Shown here: in pieces, positions 33,777-42,938 of the stretch
Layout of the letters: each line of letters begins with the position of its first letter
Numbering within the stretch: the first letter of the stretch is position 1
Assembly: GCF_024199905.1 (NCBI RefSeq)
Contig: NZ_JANAFB010000008.1
Coordinates: 39,141 to 103,140, forward strand
DNA length: 64,000 nucleotides
Direction of reading: 5' to 3'
Origin: Rothia santali
Lineage (GTDB): Bacteria > Actinomycetota > Actinomycetes > Actinomycetales > Micrococcaceae
Notes under the pieces: generated by a model
The model's input: only the letters and a program-made list of their open reading frames with translations
Told to the model about the DNA's origin: nothing
The model's database searches: none
Translations under genes and position numbers: made by a program

Positions 33777-36107
33777 CTATCCCTCGAGGACGGTCAGGTG
33801 CAGCAGCCGGGAGGACTCCGGGAACTGGCCGGGCAGGTGCAGGCCCGGGTCCATCAGGAGCCGCCCGGGGACCTCGACCGGGCCGTCGGCCGGCCACCAC
33901 GGGGCCGGGCGGTAGCCGTCGGGAACGGGGCCCGGGGTCACGTCGCGCACCGCGTAGCGGCGCTCGGGGTCCAGGCCGCGCAGGCGGAAGCGGCCGACCG
34001 GGTCGACGTCGGAGGAGCCGAGCGAGGTCACCCCGAACAGGGCCTCGCCCCGGTCCGCGGCGACGACGCCGTGCACCGAGACCGTGGGGTCGAAGGCGTC
34101 CATGCGGACCAGCTCCCCGCCGTGCAGCAGCTCGCGGTGCCGCCGGTGCAGGGCGATCCACTCCCCGAGCTCGGCGAGCTCGGCCTCGGTGGCCCGCGCC
34201 AGGTCCCACTCCACGCCCAGGTGCCCCCACACGGCCGTGGCCGCGCGGAAGTGCAGCGTGTGGATGCGGCCCGTGGTGTGCGAGACCCCGGAGGCCACGT
34301 GCGCGCCCATCAGCTCGGCGGGCAGGATCTGCTGGGTCCAGCGGTGCATCTGCTGACGCTCCAGCGGGTCGATGCAGTCCGAGGTCCAGACGCGGTCGGT
34401 GCGCTGCAGGACCTCGAGGTCCACGCGCGCCCCGCCCGAGGAGCAGGACTCGATCTCCAGCGCGGGGAACCGCTCCCGCAGCTCGTCCATGAGCCGGTAG
34501 GCGGCCAGGGTCTGCTCGTGCACGCCCGGGCGCCCGGTGGGGGCGGTGCCGGCCTCCAGCAGGTCGCGGTTGTGGTCCCACTTCAGGTAGGCGATGCCGG
34601 GGTGCTCCTCGAGGATCGCGACCAGCTGGTCCCGCACGTGCGCGTAGGCCTCGGGGATGCCCAGGTTCAGCACCTGCTGGTGCCGGGACTCGTTGGGCAG
34701 GCGGCCGGCGGGGGCCATCGTCCACTCGGGGTGGGCGCGGGCGACGTCGGAGTCGGGGTTGACCATCTCGGGCTCGACCCACAGGCCGAACTCCATGCCG
34801 AGGGCGGACACGTGGTCGACGAGCGGGGCGAGGCCGTCCGGCCAGGCGTCCGGGGAGACGACCCAGTCGCCGAGGCCCGCGGTGTCGTCACGGCGGGCGC
34901 CGAACCAGCCGTCGTCGAGCACGTAGCGCTCGATGCCGAGGTCCGCCGCGCGGTCGGCGAGGTCGGTGAGGCGGGCGAGGTCGTGGTCGAAGTAGACGGC
35001 CTCCCAGACGTTCAGGGTCACGGGGCGCTCCCGGCGCGGGTGGCCCGGGCGCGCGCGCAGCCAGCGGTGGATGCGCCGCGCCTGCTCGTCCTGGCCGACC
35101 CCCCACGCGGCGTAGGCCCACGCCCCGGCGTAGCTCTCCCCCTCGCCCAGGACGACCTCCCCGGGCAGCAGCAGCTCGGAGCCGCCCAGCACGCGGTGGC
35201 CGCTGTAGAGGCGCTCGGCCCAGGTGCGGTGGTTGCCGGAGAAGGCGGTGTGCAGGCCCCAGACCTCGCCCTCGCCGAAGCCGAAGCCGGGGGTGCCCGC
35301 GGTCAGCAGGAGGGCGGCGTCGGCCCCGGTGCGGCCCTTGCGGCCCTCCCGCAGGTGCGTCCCGACGCCGAAGGGCCGGCGCTGCGGCACGCGCTCCTTG
35401 CCCCAGTGGCCGGCGAGGTCGAACAGCTCGCCGGCCTGGGCGGGGACGGGGAGGACGACGCCGAGCTCGCGCACCTCGTACTCGCCGGGGCCGGCGTTGG
35501 TCAGGGTCGCGCGGGCCCGGACCAGGCCGCTTTCCAGCAGCTCGACGGCGAGGCTCACGCGCAGGCCCTCGCGCTCGTCGGCGGCGTGGAAGACGACGGC
35601 GGCCGGGCCGGGGGCGAGGAGGCCGCCGGGCTCGGCGGCGGCGTCGGGCGCGGCCGCGTCCCCTCCGGACCCGGCCGCGGCGGCGTCGGGCCCGGCCGCA
35701 TCCCCGGCGGCGCCCCGCACCTCGAGCCCCGTCAGCAGGAAGCGCGGGGTCCAACCCGAGCCGTCGCGGCGCGAGCCGTCCAGCCCGGGGCGCCCCTGAT
35801 ACCCCTCGTGCTGGCTCCCGAGCATGTCCAGCCGCTGCGGCATGTCCTGGTCGTTGAAGGTGCGGTTGGGCAGCTGGCCCCGGGCCAGCAGGGCGGCGTC
35901 CTCCGCGCTCAGGTCCCCGAGGTCGGCGCCCCAGTGCACGACGCCGGGCAGCCGGCCGTCCGCGACGTCGAGCAGGAGCGAGACGCCGCCCGCCCGCAGG
36001 TGCAGCCGGGCCGGCGCGTCCTCGGCGGAGATCCGGAGCGGCTCCCGTCCGGCGGCGGTCCCGGCGGGCGCGTCCGCGGCGGTCGTGGGGGTGGGGGCTG
36101 AGACCAT
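33777..36107 (-). CDS. Alpha-galactosidase, glycoside hydrolase family 36
   Basis: A 776-residue cytoplasmic enzyme that splits alpha-1,6-galactosides into galactose and the aglycone sugar. The (beta/alpha)8 domain carries WVEPEMVNPDSDV, the nucleophile motif YLKWDHNRDLL (D511), and CSSGGARVDLEVL with the acid/base D563. No signal peptide is seen, so substrates must be imported by the ABC genes that follow. An Ala/Gly/Asp-rich insert near 35635-35715 interrupts the N-terminal beta-sandwich. CAGGAGG lies before ATG 36107. First gene of the operon, divergent from the DeoR-galT-galK operon, with operator-like sequence between. Confidence 0.94.
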   Translation of the reverse strand: MVSAPTPTTAADAPAGTAAGREPLRISAEDAPARLHLRAGGVSLLLDVADGRLPGVVHWGADLGDLSAEDAALLARGQLPNRTFNDQDMPQRLDMLGSQHEGYQGRPGLDGSRRDGSGWTPRFLLTGLEVRGAAGDAAGPDAAAAGSGGDAAAPDAAAEPGGLLAPGPAAVVFHAADEREGLRVSLAVELLESGLVRARATLTNAGPGEYEVRELGVVLPVPAQAGELFDLAGHWGKERVPQRRPFGVGTHLREGRKGRTGADAALLLTAGTPGFGFGEGEVWGLHTAFSGNHRTWAERLYSGHRVLGGSELLLPGEVVLGEGESYAGAWAYAAWGVGQDEQARRIHRWLRARPGHPRRERPVTLNVWEAVYFDHDLARLTDLADRAADLGIERYVLDDGWFGARRDDTAGLGDWVVSPDAWPDGLAPLVDHVSALGMEFGLWVEPEMVNPDSDVARAHPEWTMAPAGRLPNESRHQQVLNLGIPEAYAHVRDQLVAILEEHPGIAYLKWDHNRDLLEAGTAPTGRPGVHEQTLAAYRLMDELRERFPALEIESCSSGGARVDLEVLQRTDRVWTSDCIDPLERQQMHRWTQQILPAELMGAHVASGVSHTTGRIHTLHFRAATAVWGHLGVEWDLARATEAELAELGEWIALHRRHRELLHGGELVRMDAFDPTVSVHGVVAADRGEALFGVTSLGSSDVDPVGRFRLRGLDPERRYAVRDVTPGPVPDGYRPAPWWPADGPVEVPGRLLMDPGLHLPGQFPESSRLLHLTVLEG

Positions 36108-36156
36108 GGGTGTCCTCCTGGTTCCCGTTCCGCCGGCGTCGGCCGCCGTGCGAAAA

Positions 36157-36182
36157 CTGTTTGTAAATGTTTGTTTGAACAG
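36157..36182. promoter_or_regulatory. Candidate DeoR-type operator before the alpha-galactosidase gene
   Basis: A 26-bp T-rich element opens with CTGTT and closes with AACAG, so its ends are inverted repeats, and it contains TTTGTAAATG and TTTGTTTGA. T/A-rich elements of this kind are usual for DeoR/GlpR repressors. It lies 50-75 bp ahead of the alpha-galactosidase start. Confidence 0.55.
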
Positions 36183-36343
36183 AGTGTACAGAGTCGGAGC
36201 CGGAGAGACAGGGGTCACACCACATTGTGGGAAATGTGTCGCTCGGAACGATCGAACGCGGAAGAATGCGGTACCGCTGGACCCGGACAGCCCGCGCCGC
36301 GAACCGTCGTCGAGGATGAATCCGCATGTCGACCGGGTTCATC

Positions 36344-36364
36344 TGTTCGTTTTTGTGCCATAAT
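36344..36364 (+). promoter_or_regulatory. DeoR gene promoter with overlapping operator-like sequence
   Basis: CATAAT at 36359-36364 is an unusually good -10 for this genome. Directly before it lies TGTTCGTTTTTGTGC (36344-36358), which resembles the operator at 36157 and matches 14114-14124 over 11 bases. A repressor bound there would block the promoter, giving autoregulation of the DeoR-galT-galK operon. The rest of 36183-36343 shows no gene. Confidence 0.5.
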
Positions 36365-36420
36365 CTGTAGCGTGGCGCGGTGGACGCCGCCACGGGCCGT
36401 TCGGCAGAAGGGGACCAGAC

Positions 36421-37212
36421 ATGCTGGCGCAACAGCGACATTCGCGCATCCTGCACGAGGTGCAGGCCCGGGGCACGGTGCACGTGCACGACCTCGCCGA
36501 GCTGCTCGACGTCTCGGCCATGACCGTGCGCCGGGACCTCGCCGAGCTGGACGAGCAGGGGCTGCTCAACCGGGTGCACGGCGGCGCCGAGTCCGCGGCC
36601 TCGACCCTGGAGCCCGACTACGCCGAGAAGATGTCGCTGCACGCGGAGGGCAAGGCCGCGATCGCGCGGCGCGCCGCCCGCCTCCTGCACCCCGGGCACT
36701 CGGTGGCCTTCTCGGCCGGGACCACCTGCACCCGGATCGCCCAGGAGGTCACCGGGCCGCACCGCGTCGGCGACCTGACCGTGGTGACCAACTCCCTCCC
36801 CGTGGCGGACGAGTTCTTCCGCTCCCGGAACCGGCACCGGCACGGCGGGGCCGCGGAGCCGCGCGTGCTGCTCACGGGCGGCGAGCGCACGCCGTCGGAC
36901 GCCCTGGTGGGGCCCCTGGCCGACGCCGCCCTGGCCGACCTGCACGTGGACCTGCTGTTCATCGGCGCGCACGGGGCGGGCGAGTCGGGGCTGACCACCC
37001 CCAACCTCAACGAGGCGCGCACCAACCGGGCGCTGGTGCGCGCGGCGCGGCAGGTCGTGGCGGTCTTCGACCACAGCAAGTGGGGCGTCACCGGGCTCTC
37101 CGGCTTCGCCCGCTGGTCCGAGGTGGACACCGTGATCACGGAGCCGGGCCTGCCTCCCGAGGCGCTCGCGCTGCTGCGGGAGTCGGTCGCGGAGGTGATC
37201 GTCGCATCATGA
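36421..37212 (+). CDS. DeoR/GlpR-family transcriptional regulator of galactose genes
   Basis: A 263-residue repressor. The N-terminal winged helix is RHSRILHEVQARGTVHVHDLAELLDVSAMTVRRDLAELDEQGLLNRVHGGAE in pattern (residues 6-57), with the DeoR signature helix. The C-terminal sugar-phosphate-binding domain has AGTTCTRIAQEV, TVVTNSLPVADEF, LLFIGAHGAGESGLTTPN and VFDHSKWG. It is first in an operon with galT (ATGA overlap) and galK, and divergent from the alpha-galactosidase/ABC operon. Likely ligand: galactose 1-phosphate or a related phosphosugar. Confidence 0.92.
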   Translation: MLAQQRHSRILHEVQARGTVHVHDLAELLDVSAMTVRRDLAELDEQGLLNRVHGGAESAASTLEPDYAEKMSLHAEGKAAIARRAARLLHPGHSVAFSAGTTCTRIAQEVTGPHRVGDLTVVTNSLPVADEFFRSRNRHRHGGAAEPRVLLTGGERTPSDALVGPLADAALADLHVDLLFIGAHGAGESGLTTPNLNEARTNRALVRAARQVVAVFDHSKWGVTGLSGFARWSEVDTVITEPGLPPEALALLRESVAEVIVAS

Positions 37213-38345
37213 GCACCGAGACCCACGCCGCGACCGCGGTCCGCGTGACCCGCGGCCGGCTGGCCGACGGCCGCGAGATCATCTTCTTCGACGACACCGA
37301 GCCCTACGTCTCCGGCCGGGCGACCCGGACCATCCGCGACCCCCGGCCGCTCGCGCCGCGGGAGCTGCCGCCGCACGCCTCGGCGAGCATCCGCGTGGAC
37401 CCGCTGACCGGGGATCCGGTCGCGCTCGCCGCGCACCGGATGAACCGGACCTTCCTGCCCCCGGCCGACGAGGACCCGCTCGCGCCCGCCGGGCAGGGCA
37501 GCGTGCCGGGCGAGATCCCGGAGGAGGCCTACGACGTCGTCGTCTTCGAGAACCGCTTCCCCTCGCTGCAGGGCCCGCTGGAGGTCCTGCGGGACCGGCC
37601 GCCCTTCGTGGAGACGACGCCGGCGGGCCGCTGCGAGGTCGTCAGCTTCACCTCAGACCGGCGGGGCTCCTTCGCCGGGCTCGGACACCGGCGCGCGCGC
37701 ACGGTGATCGAGGCGTGGACCCACCGCACCCGCGAGCTCAACGCGCTGGAGGGCGTGGTCCAGGTGGTCCCGTTCGAGAACCGGGGCGAGGAGATCGGGG
37801 TGACGCTGCACCACCCGCACGGGCAGATCTACGCCTACCCGTACCTGCCGCCGCAGACGGCCGCCGTGCAGCGGCGGGCGCGCGAGCGGGCCCGGGAGGG
37901 CGGGGACCTGCTGGGCGAGGTGCTCGAGGCCGAGCTGACCGAGGGCACGCGCGTCGTCGAGGAGACGCGGCACTGGGTGGCCTACGTGCCGTTCGCGGCC
38001 AAGTGGCCCGTGGAGCTCATGGTGATGCCCCGGCGCGCGGCCGCGGACTTCACCGAGCTGACCGAGGCCGAGAAGGACGAGCTCGCGGACCTGTACCTGG
38101 ATCTGCTCGGGCGGTTGGACCGGTTCTTCGACGGCGTGGACCGGCTGCCCTACATCGCGGTGTGGCACCAGGTGCCCGCCCGCGGGGGCGAGGGGATCTC
38201 CCGGATGCGGCTGCACGTGTTCTCGCTGCTGCGCGCGCCCGGGAAGCTGAAGTACCTGGCGGGCTCGGAGTCGGGCGTGGGGGCGTGGGTCAGCGACACC
38301 ACGCCGGAGCGCATCGCGGCCCGGTTCCGCGAGGTGGCGCCGTGA
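37209..38345 (+). CDS. galT: Galactose-1-phosphate uridylyltransferase
   Basis: A 378-residue Leloir-pathway enzyme that exchanges UMP between UDP-glucose and galactose 1-phosphate. The active-site histidine motif HPHGQ lies at 202-206 within GVTLHHPHGQIYAYPY. VVVFENRFPSL, FTSDRRGSFAGL and the late LMVMPRRAAADFTEL plus GISRMRLHVFSLLRAPGKLKYLAGSESG segments fit family I GalT. Coupled to the regulator by ATGA and to galK by GTGA. UDP-galactose 4-epimerase, needed to close the cycle, is not in the window. Confidence 0.95.
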   Translation: MSTETHAATAVRVTRGRLADGREIIFFDDTEPYVSGRATRTIRDPRPLAPRELPPHASASIRVDPLTGDPVALAAHRMNRTFLPPADEDPLAPAGQGSVPGEIPEEAYDVVVFENRFPSLQGPLEVLRDRPPFVETTPAGRCEVVSFTSDRRGSFAGLGHRRARTVIEAWTHRTRELNALEGVVQVVPFENRGEEIGVTLHHPHGQIYAYPYLPPQTAAVQRRARERAREGGDLLGEVLEAELTEGTRVVEETRHWVAYVPFAAKWPVELMVMPRRAAADFTELTEAEKDELADLYLDLLGRLDRFFDGVDRLPYIAVWHQVPARGGEGISRMRLHVFSLLRAPGKLKYLAGSESGVGAWVSDTTPERIAARFREVAP

Positions 38346-39955
38346 GGCGCCGGGCCGGGGCGGGTCCGGCGGATGGGACGGTCCCGGCGGAGGCGGCGGT
38401 CGGAGCGGCCCCGGTGCGGGCCGCGGACGGAACGACGTCGCGCGCTTCCGGGGAGGGCGTGGCCTGGCGCCCCGCTCCCCCGGCCGGTGAGCAGGCGGAG
38501 CGGGCGGCCGGGGCCTTCCGCGCCGCCTACGGGCGCGAGCCCTGGGGGATCTTCTCGGCCCCGGGCCGGGTGAACCTGCTGGGCGAGCACATCGACTACA
38601 GCGGCGGCACCGTGCTGCCGCTGGCGCTGCCGCACCGGACCGTCGTGGCCGTCGCGCCGCGCGAGGACGGGCTGGTCCGCGCGGTCTCGGCGCAGGAGGA
38701 CGGCGGGATCCGCGCCGTGCCGCTCGACGACGTCGCGCCGGGCGCGGTGGAGGGGTGGCTGGCCTACGTGGCCGGCGTGCCGTGGGCGATGGCGCGGGAG
38801 GGCCTGGGCGAGTACCCGGGCGCGGACCTCGCCGTGGACTCGGCGGTGCCCCTGGGCGCGGGGCTCTCCTCCTCGGCGGCGCTCGAGTGCGCGGTCGCCC
38901 TGGCCTTCGACGCTCTCGCCGCGGAGGGGGCCGCAGCCGGTGCGTCAGACGGTGCCTCGGACCCGGACCCGGACCCCGCCCCTGCCGCGAGGCGCTCGGA
39001 CCGTTCCCCCTGGTCCGCGACCGACGCCGGCCGGGCCCGCCTGGCCGCCGCATGCATCCTCGCCGAGAACGAGATCGCGGGCGCGAGCACCGGCGGCATG
39101 GACCAGTCGATCTCCCTGCGGGCCCGCGAGGGCTCGGTGCTCGCGATCGACTGCCGCGACTTCTCCTCCGCGCCGGTGGACGTCGATCTCGACGCCGCGG
39201 GCCTGGCCCTGCTGGTCATCGACACCCGCGCCCCGCACCGTCTCGTGGACGGCCAGTACGCCCGGCGCCGGAAGGGGTGCGACGACGCCGCGCGCGCCCT
39301 GGGCCTGGGCACCCTCCGCGATGCCCTGGGGGAGCACCCCGACGCCGGGGCCGCGGACCGGGCGCTCGAGCGCTGGGACGCGCTGGACCCGGCGTCGGCT
39401 GCCCCGAAGGCAGAAGTGCCGAACGGGAAGGGGCCGAAGAGGGAGGATCCGAACGGGGACGGACCGGACGGAGAGGGACTGGACGGGAATGGACCGGACC
39501 GAGAAGGACGGGACGGGGACGGACCCGACAGGAAGCGGCCCGAGAGCCGGGACGGCGCACCACCGGTGCGCGCGCTCCTCCGGCACGCCTGGACCGAGAT
39601 GGCCCGGGTGCAGCGCTGCGCGGACCTCTTCCGCGAGTTCCGCGAGCCCGAAGCCCGGCCGGGGCCGTGGGCCGAGCTGGGCGGTCTGCTCGCGGCCTCG
39701 CACGCCTCGCTGCGCGACGACTACGCGGTCTCCTGCGCCGAGCTCGACCTCGCCGTCGACGCCGCGCACCGGGCGGGCGCGCTGGGGGCCCGGATGACGG
39801 GCGGCGGCTTCGGCGGCTCGGCGATCGCGCTGGTCGGCCGGGACGACGCCGAGCCGGTGGCCCGCGCCGTCGCCCGCGCCTTCGCGCGCGAGGGGTTCGC
39901 CCCGCCCGAGTTCATGCTGGCCTCCCCCTCGGCCGCGGCCCGCAGGGAGCGGTGA
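38342..39955 (+). CDS. galK: Galactokinase with long low-complexity inserts
   Basis: GHMP-family kinase that phosphorylates galactose at C1. At 537 residues it is far longer than usual galactokinases (about 380-400). The family motifs are all present: APGRVNLLGEHIDYSGG (from residue 73), LGAGLSSSAALECAVALAF, STGGMDQSISLRAREGSVLAIDCR and MTGGGFGGSAIAL. The excess comes from a 50-residue N-terminal leader, a Gly/Ala/Asp insert near 200-225, and a strikingly repetitive insert near 355-410 rich in NGxGPDxEGxDG. The GTG start overlaps the galT stop (GTGA). The inserts fall between motifs, so activity is plausible. Confidence 0.93.
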   Translation: MRRRAGAGPADGTVPAEAAVGAAPVRAADGTTSRASGEGVAWRPAPPAGEQAERAAGAFRAAYGREPWGIFSAPGRVNLLGEHIDYSGGTVLPLALPHRTVVAVAPREDGLVRAVSAQEDGGIRAVPLDDVAPGAVEGWLAYVAGVPWAMAREGLGEYPGADLAVDSAVPLGAGLSSSAALECAVALAFDALAAEGAAAGASDGASDPDPDPAPAARRSDRSPWSATDAGRARLAAACILAENEIAGASTGGMDQSISLRAREGSVLAIDCRDFSSAPVDVDLDAAGLALLVIDTRAPHRLVDGQYARRRKGCDDAARALGLGTLRDALGEHPDAGAADRALERWDALDPASAAPKAEVPNGKGPKREDPNGDGPDGEGLDGNGPDREGRDGDGPDRKRPESRDGAPPVRALLRHAWTEMARVQRCADLFREFREPEARPGPWAELGGLLAASHASLRDDYAVSCAELDLAVDAAHRAGALGARMTGGGFGGSAIALVGRDDAEPVARAVARAFAREGFAPPEFMLASPSAAARRER

Positions 39956-40088
39956 GCGCGGGCCCCGGTGACCCGTCGGCGCGGGAGCGGTGCGCTGCAA
40001 GCGTCTCGGAGCCTCGGTTGAGGTCAGAGCGTCGGTTCAGAAATGACGCGCTGCGGGTTTCCGGTTCCCCTCGGGCCGGGCACGCCGA

Positions 40089-40835
40089 TCAGGCCGGCGC
40101 GTCCCGGTCCTCGCTCGCGTCCCCGCCGAGGGACCGGGCGCGCCGCGAGCGGATCCGCCCCACCAGCCACCACGCCACCAGGACCACGACCACCGCGATC
40201 ACGATCTTCTGGAAGATCCCGACGTATCCCTCGACGACGTGCCAGTTCTCCCCGAGGTAGAACCCGGCCAGGACGAAGATCGTGTTCCAGATGGCGCTGC
40301 CCAGGGCCGTGAGGGCCGTGAAGGGCAGCAGCGGCATCTTCTCCACGCCGGCGGGGATCGAGATGAGGCTGCGGAAGATCGGGATCATGCGCCCGAAGAA
40401 GATGGCCTTGTACCCGTGGCGGTGGAACCAGGCCATGGTCTTGTCGACGTCCGCGACGTCGACCAGCGGCATCCGCCGCGCGATCCCGCGGATCCGCTCC
40501 AGCCCGACGGCCCTCCCCACCCCGTAGAGCGCGAGCGCCCCGACCACGGAGCCGAGGGTCGTGAAGATGAGCGCGGCGGCGAGGCTGAGCTCGCCGCGGC
40601 TCGCGGTGAACCCGGCCAGCGGCAGGATCGCCTCGGAGGGCAGCGGCGGGAACAGGTTCTCGAGCGCGATCAGCAGCCCGGCGCCCACCGCCCCGAGGGC
40701 CTCCATCACCTGCACGACCCAGCCCGCGATGCCGGTCAGCTCCTGCGGCTCGTGGGCGGGAGCCTGCGCGGAGCCGCCGGCGGTGAGTCGGGCGGGTCCG
40801 GATGCCGCCGCGAGGGCGAGGGAAGTCATCTGCAT
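40089..40835 (-). CDS. DedA-family membrane protein
   Basis: A 248-residue VTT-domain protein, paralogous to 4067-4783. Key stretches are LIALENLFPPLPSEAILPLAGF, with the conserved Glu in the first membrane segment, and FGRMIPIFRSLISIPAGVEKM, the arginine-flanked re-entrant motif. About five hydrophobic segments and a basic tail. Its gene is followed by a 133-bp spacer before galK and has no evident partner. Predicted to flip or sense membrane lipids such as undecaprenyl phosphate; this is family knowledge only. Confidence 0.9.
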   Translation of the reverse strand: MQMTSLALAAASGPARLTAGGSAQAPAHEPQELTGIAGWVVQVMEALGAVGAGLLIALENLFPPLPSEAILPLAGFTASRGELSLAAALIFTTLGSVVGALALYGVGRAVGLERIRGIARRMPLVDVADVDKTMAWFHRHGYKAIFFGRMIPIFRSLISIPAGVEKMPLLPFTALTALGSAIWNTIFVLAGFYLGENWHVVEGYVGIFQKIVIAVVVVLVAWWLVGRIRSRRARSLGGDASEDRDAPA

Positions 40836-40890
40836 GCTAAGAGCCTAGCCGCACGACCCGCACCAGGGCCCCGTGAAGGCCGACGTCGTC

Positions 40891-41056
40891 GGGATTCGCC
40901 CCGATCCGGGGCGAAACCCAAGGCTACTGGGGGCCTCCACGCAGTGGATCCCAAGGGTACGCCCAGGGTCGGCTCCTACGGTGGGAACTACCTCATAGGT
41001 GCGAGTGATTGATGTGAATGACCCCCGCGGGACCGACCGTCCCGGCGGGGGTCATT
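40891..41056 (+). ncRNA. Possible structured RNA or riboswitch-like leader ending in a strong hairpin
   Basis: The 346-bp space between the DedA and thioesterase genes is dense in pairing. TTCGCCCC/GGGGCGAA (40895-40915) forms a perfect 8-bp stem; CCAC/GTGG and further GGG/CCC pairings follow; and the stretch ends with a long terminator-like hairpin (41017-41056). The segment near 40985-41000 (AACTACCTCATAGGTGCGAG) recalls the 3' part of actinobacterial c-di-AMP (ydaO-type) riboswitches, but from memory only. No gene that such a switch usually controls follows. A small RNA, an attenuator or simple coincidence remain possible. Confidence 0.3.
41017..41056 (+). terminator. Long perfect-stem hairpin
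   Basis: AATGACCCCCGC (41017-41028) pairs exactly with GCGGGGGTCATT (41045-41056), and GGGAC/GTCCC extend the stem inward. It could terminate a transcript entering from the left. The thioesterase promoter (TACCGT at 41111-41116) lies downstream of it. Confidence 0.65.
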
Positions 41057-41181
41057 CGCGTCCGGCGGACGATCGCAGCCCGGGTGCGGGGACTCGCCGC
41101 CGGGAACGACTACCGTGAGTCGAGAGACGCCCGCTCCCGCACGCCGGGACCGGGCCACCCACCGCACGGAAGCGAGCCCGC

Positions 41182-41625
41182 ATGTCCACCTACCCCGGCT
41201 ACGTCGCCACCCCCGAGATCCGCTGGTCCGACCAGGACCTCATGGGCCACGTCAACAACGCCCGCATCCTGACCCTCACCGAGGACGCCCGGATCCAGTG
41301 GATGCTGTCGCTGACCGAGCTCGCCGAGTCGATCCGCCCCACGCTGGTGGCCCGCACCGAGATCAACTACCGCGCCCCGGTCCACTACGGCGCGGAGGCG
41401 CTGCGGATCGAGCTGGGGATCGGGCGGGTCGGCACGACGTCGTTCACCATCACCTTCCGCGGCGTGCAGGGCGGGGCGGTGGCCTTCGACGGGCAGAACG
41501 TCATGGTCCTCATCGACGAGGCGGCCGGCGGCACCCGGCGGCTCACCGCGGCCCAGCGCGAGGTCCTCGAGGGCTTCGGCACCTACGACCCCGAGCGCCC
41601 GACGACGCTGACCCCCGCGGACTAG
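41182..41625 (+). CDS. Acyl-CoA thioesterase, hotdog fold (4HBT)
   Basis: A 147-residue single-hotdog protein. The 4HBT signature IRWSDQDLMGHVNNARIL (residues 12-29) has the catalytic aspartate/asparagine region, and the beta-sheet follows with VARTEINYRAPVHYG and TTSFTITFRGVQGG. It would hydrolyse an acyl-CoA or aryl-CoA ester in the cytoplasm. The gene is single, with a TACCGT -10-like box 65 bp upstream. Confidence 0.9.
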   Translation: MSTYPGYVATPEIRWSDQDLMGHVNNARILTLTEDARIQWMLSLTELAESIRPTLVARTEINYRAPVHYGAEALRIELGIGRVGTTSFTITFRGVQGGAVAFDGQNVMVLIDEAAGGTRRLTAAQREVLEGFGTYDPERPTTLTPAD

Positions 41626-41647
41626 GCGGGCCGCCGGTCCGGGCGCC

Positions 41648-42060
41648 TCAGCGACCCTCCCCGTCGTCGGGGTCAGGCTCCCAGCCGGTGGCCTCCCGAA
41701 GTCGTTGGGAGGCCTCACGCACCGGTCGCAGGGCCTCCGCGCCCTGCCGGACGCGCCGCGCGTCCCGGTCCAGCAGTCGTTGGCGCACCTCGCCTTGGCG
41801 GGCCAGCAGGGCGCGGAGGCGCGCGGTGTGCGCGGAGTCGATGAGGTGGTGGGGCCACAGCACGGCGTCCTGGAGGGTCAGCTCGAGGCCGACGTGCCGC
41901 GCCACCCTCACCACCGTGCCGAGGGCCACCGTGCCCCTGCCCCGCTCGATGGCTCGGACGGTCCGGTCGCTGACCCCCGCGATCCCGGCCAGCTCCTCCT
42001 GGGTCAGGCCGTAGGCCTTCCTCGCGGACCGGACCGCGAATCCGAGCTGCCCCGGGAACG

Positions 42061-42070
<10 letters not shown>
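41648..42070 (-). CDS. XRE-family (HipB/y4mF-like) DNA-binding protein
   Basis: A 140-residue regulator. The helix-turn-helix spans about 9-65: LGFAVRSARKAYGLTQEELAGIAGVSDRTVRAIERGRGTVALGTVVRVARHVGLELTLQDA, the pattern of y4mF/HipB-type proteins. The C-terminal 70 residues are Arg/Leu-rich and possibly coiled. HipB-like proteins often pair with a HipA kinase, but none is present. The start overlaps by 10 bp a repeat-rich reading frame upstream. Target genes unknown. Confidence 0.83.
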
Positions 42071-42612
<542 letters not shown>

Positions 42613-42938
42613 GCTCTCCTCGCGCGGCTGCGTGCGGTGACGGCGGCCCGCTCGGCCACCGCCCGTCGAGGAACCAGCATGACCCGGTCATGTCCCCGCG
42701 GGGGCCGTCCGGGACCAGTTGGGGACGCCCGCTCGGCCGTCGTGCTCCGGCCGCTGACTCGTTCGCCGAACCCCCGCACGCCGCATCGCGGGTCCAGCTC
42801 CGCGGACCGGCTCACCGGACCCCCGCACGCCGGACAACCCCCGCGCACCGACCCGCCGCGTCGGCCGGTCGCGCACCGCTCCCCGCAGCCCGCGGCGGCC
42901 GGCCCGCGCACCGCTCCCCCGCGGCGCGGGCCGGGCGC
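42613..42938. other. Intergenic stretch with a 15-bp palindrome
   Basis: No convincing gene. It holds a 15-bp perfect palindrome at 42678-42692 (CATGACC, C, GGTCATG) and clusters of CCCGCACGCCG-like words around 42770-42840. The palindrome is operator-like and faces the doubtful ORF. Confidence 0.4.
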
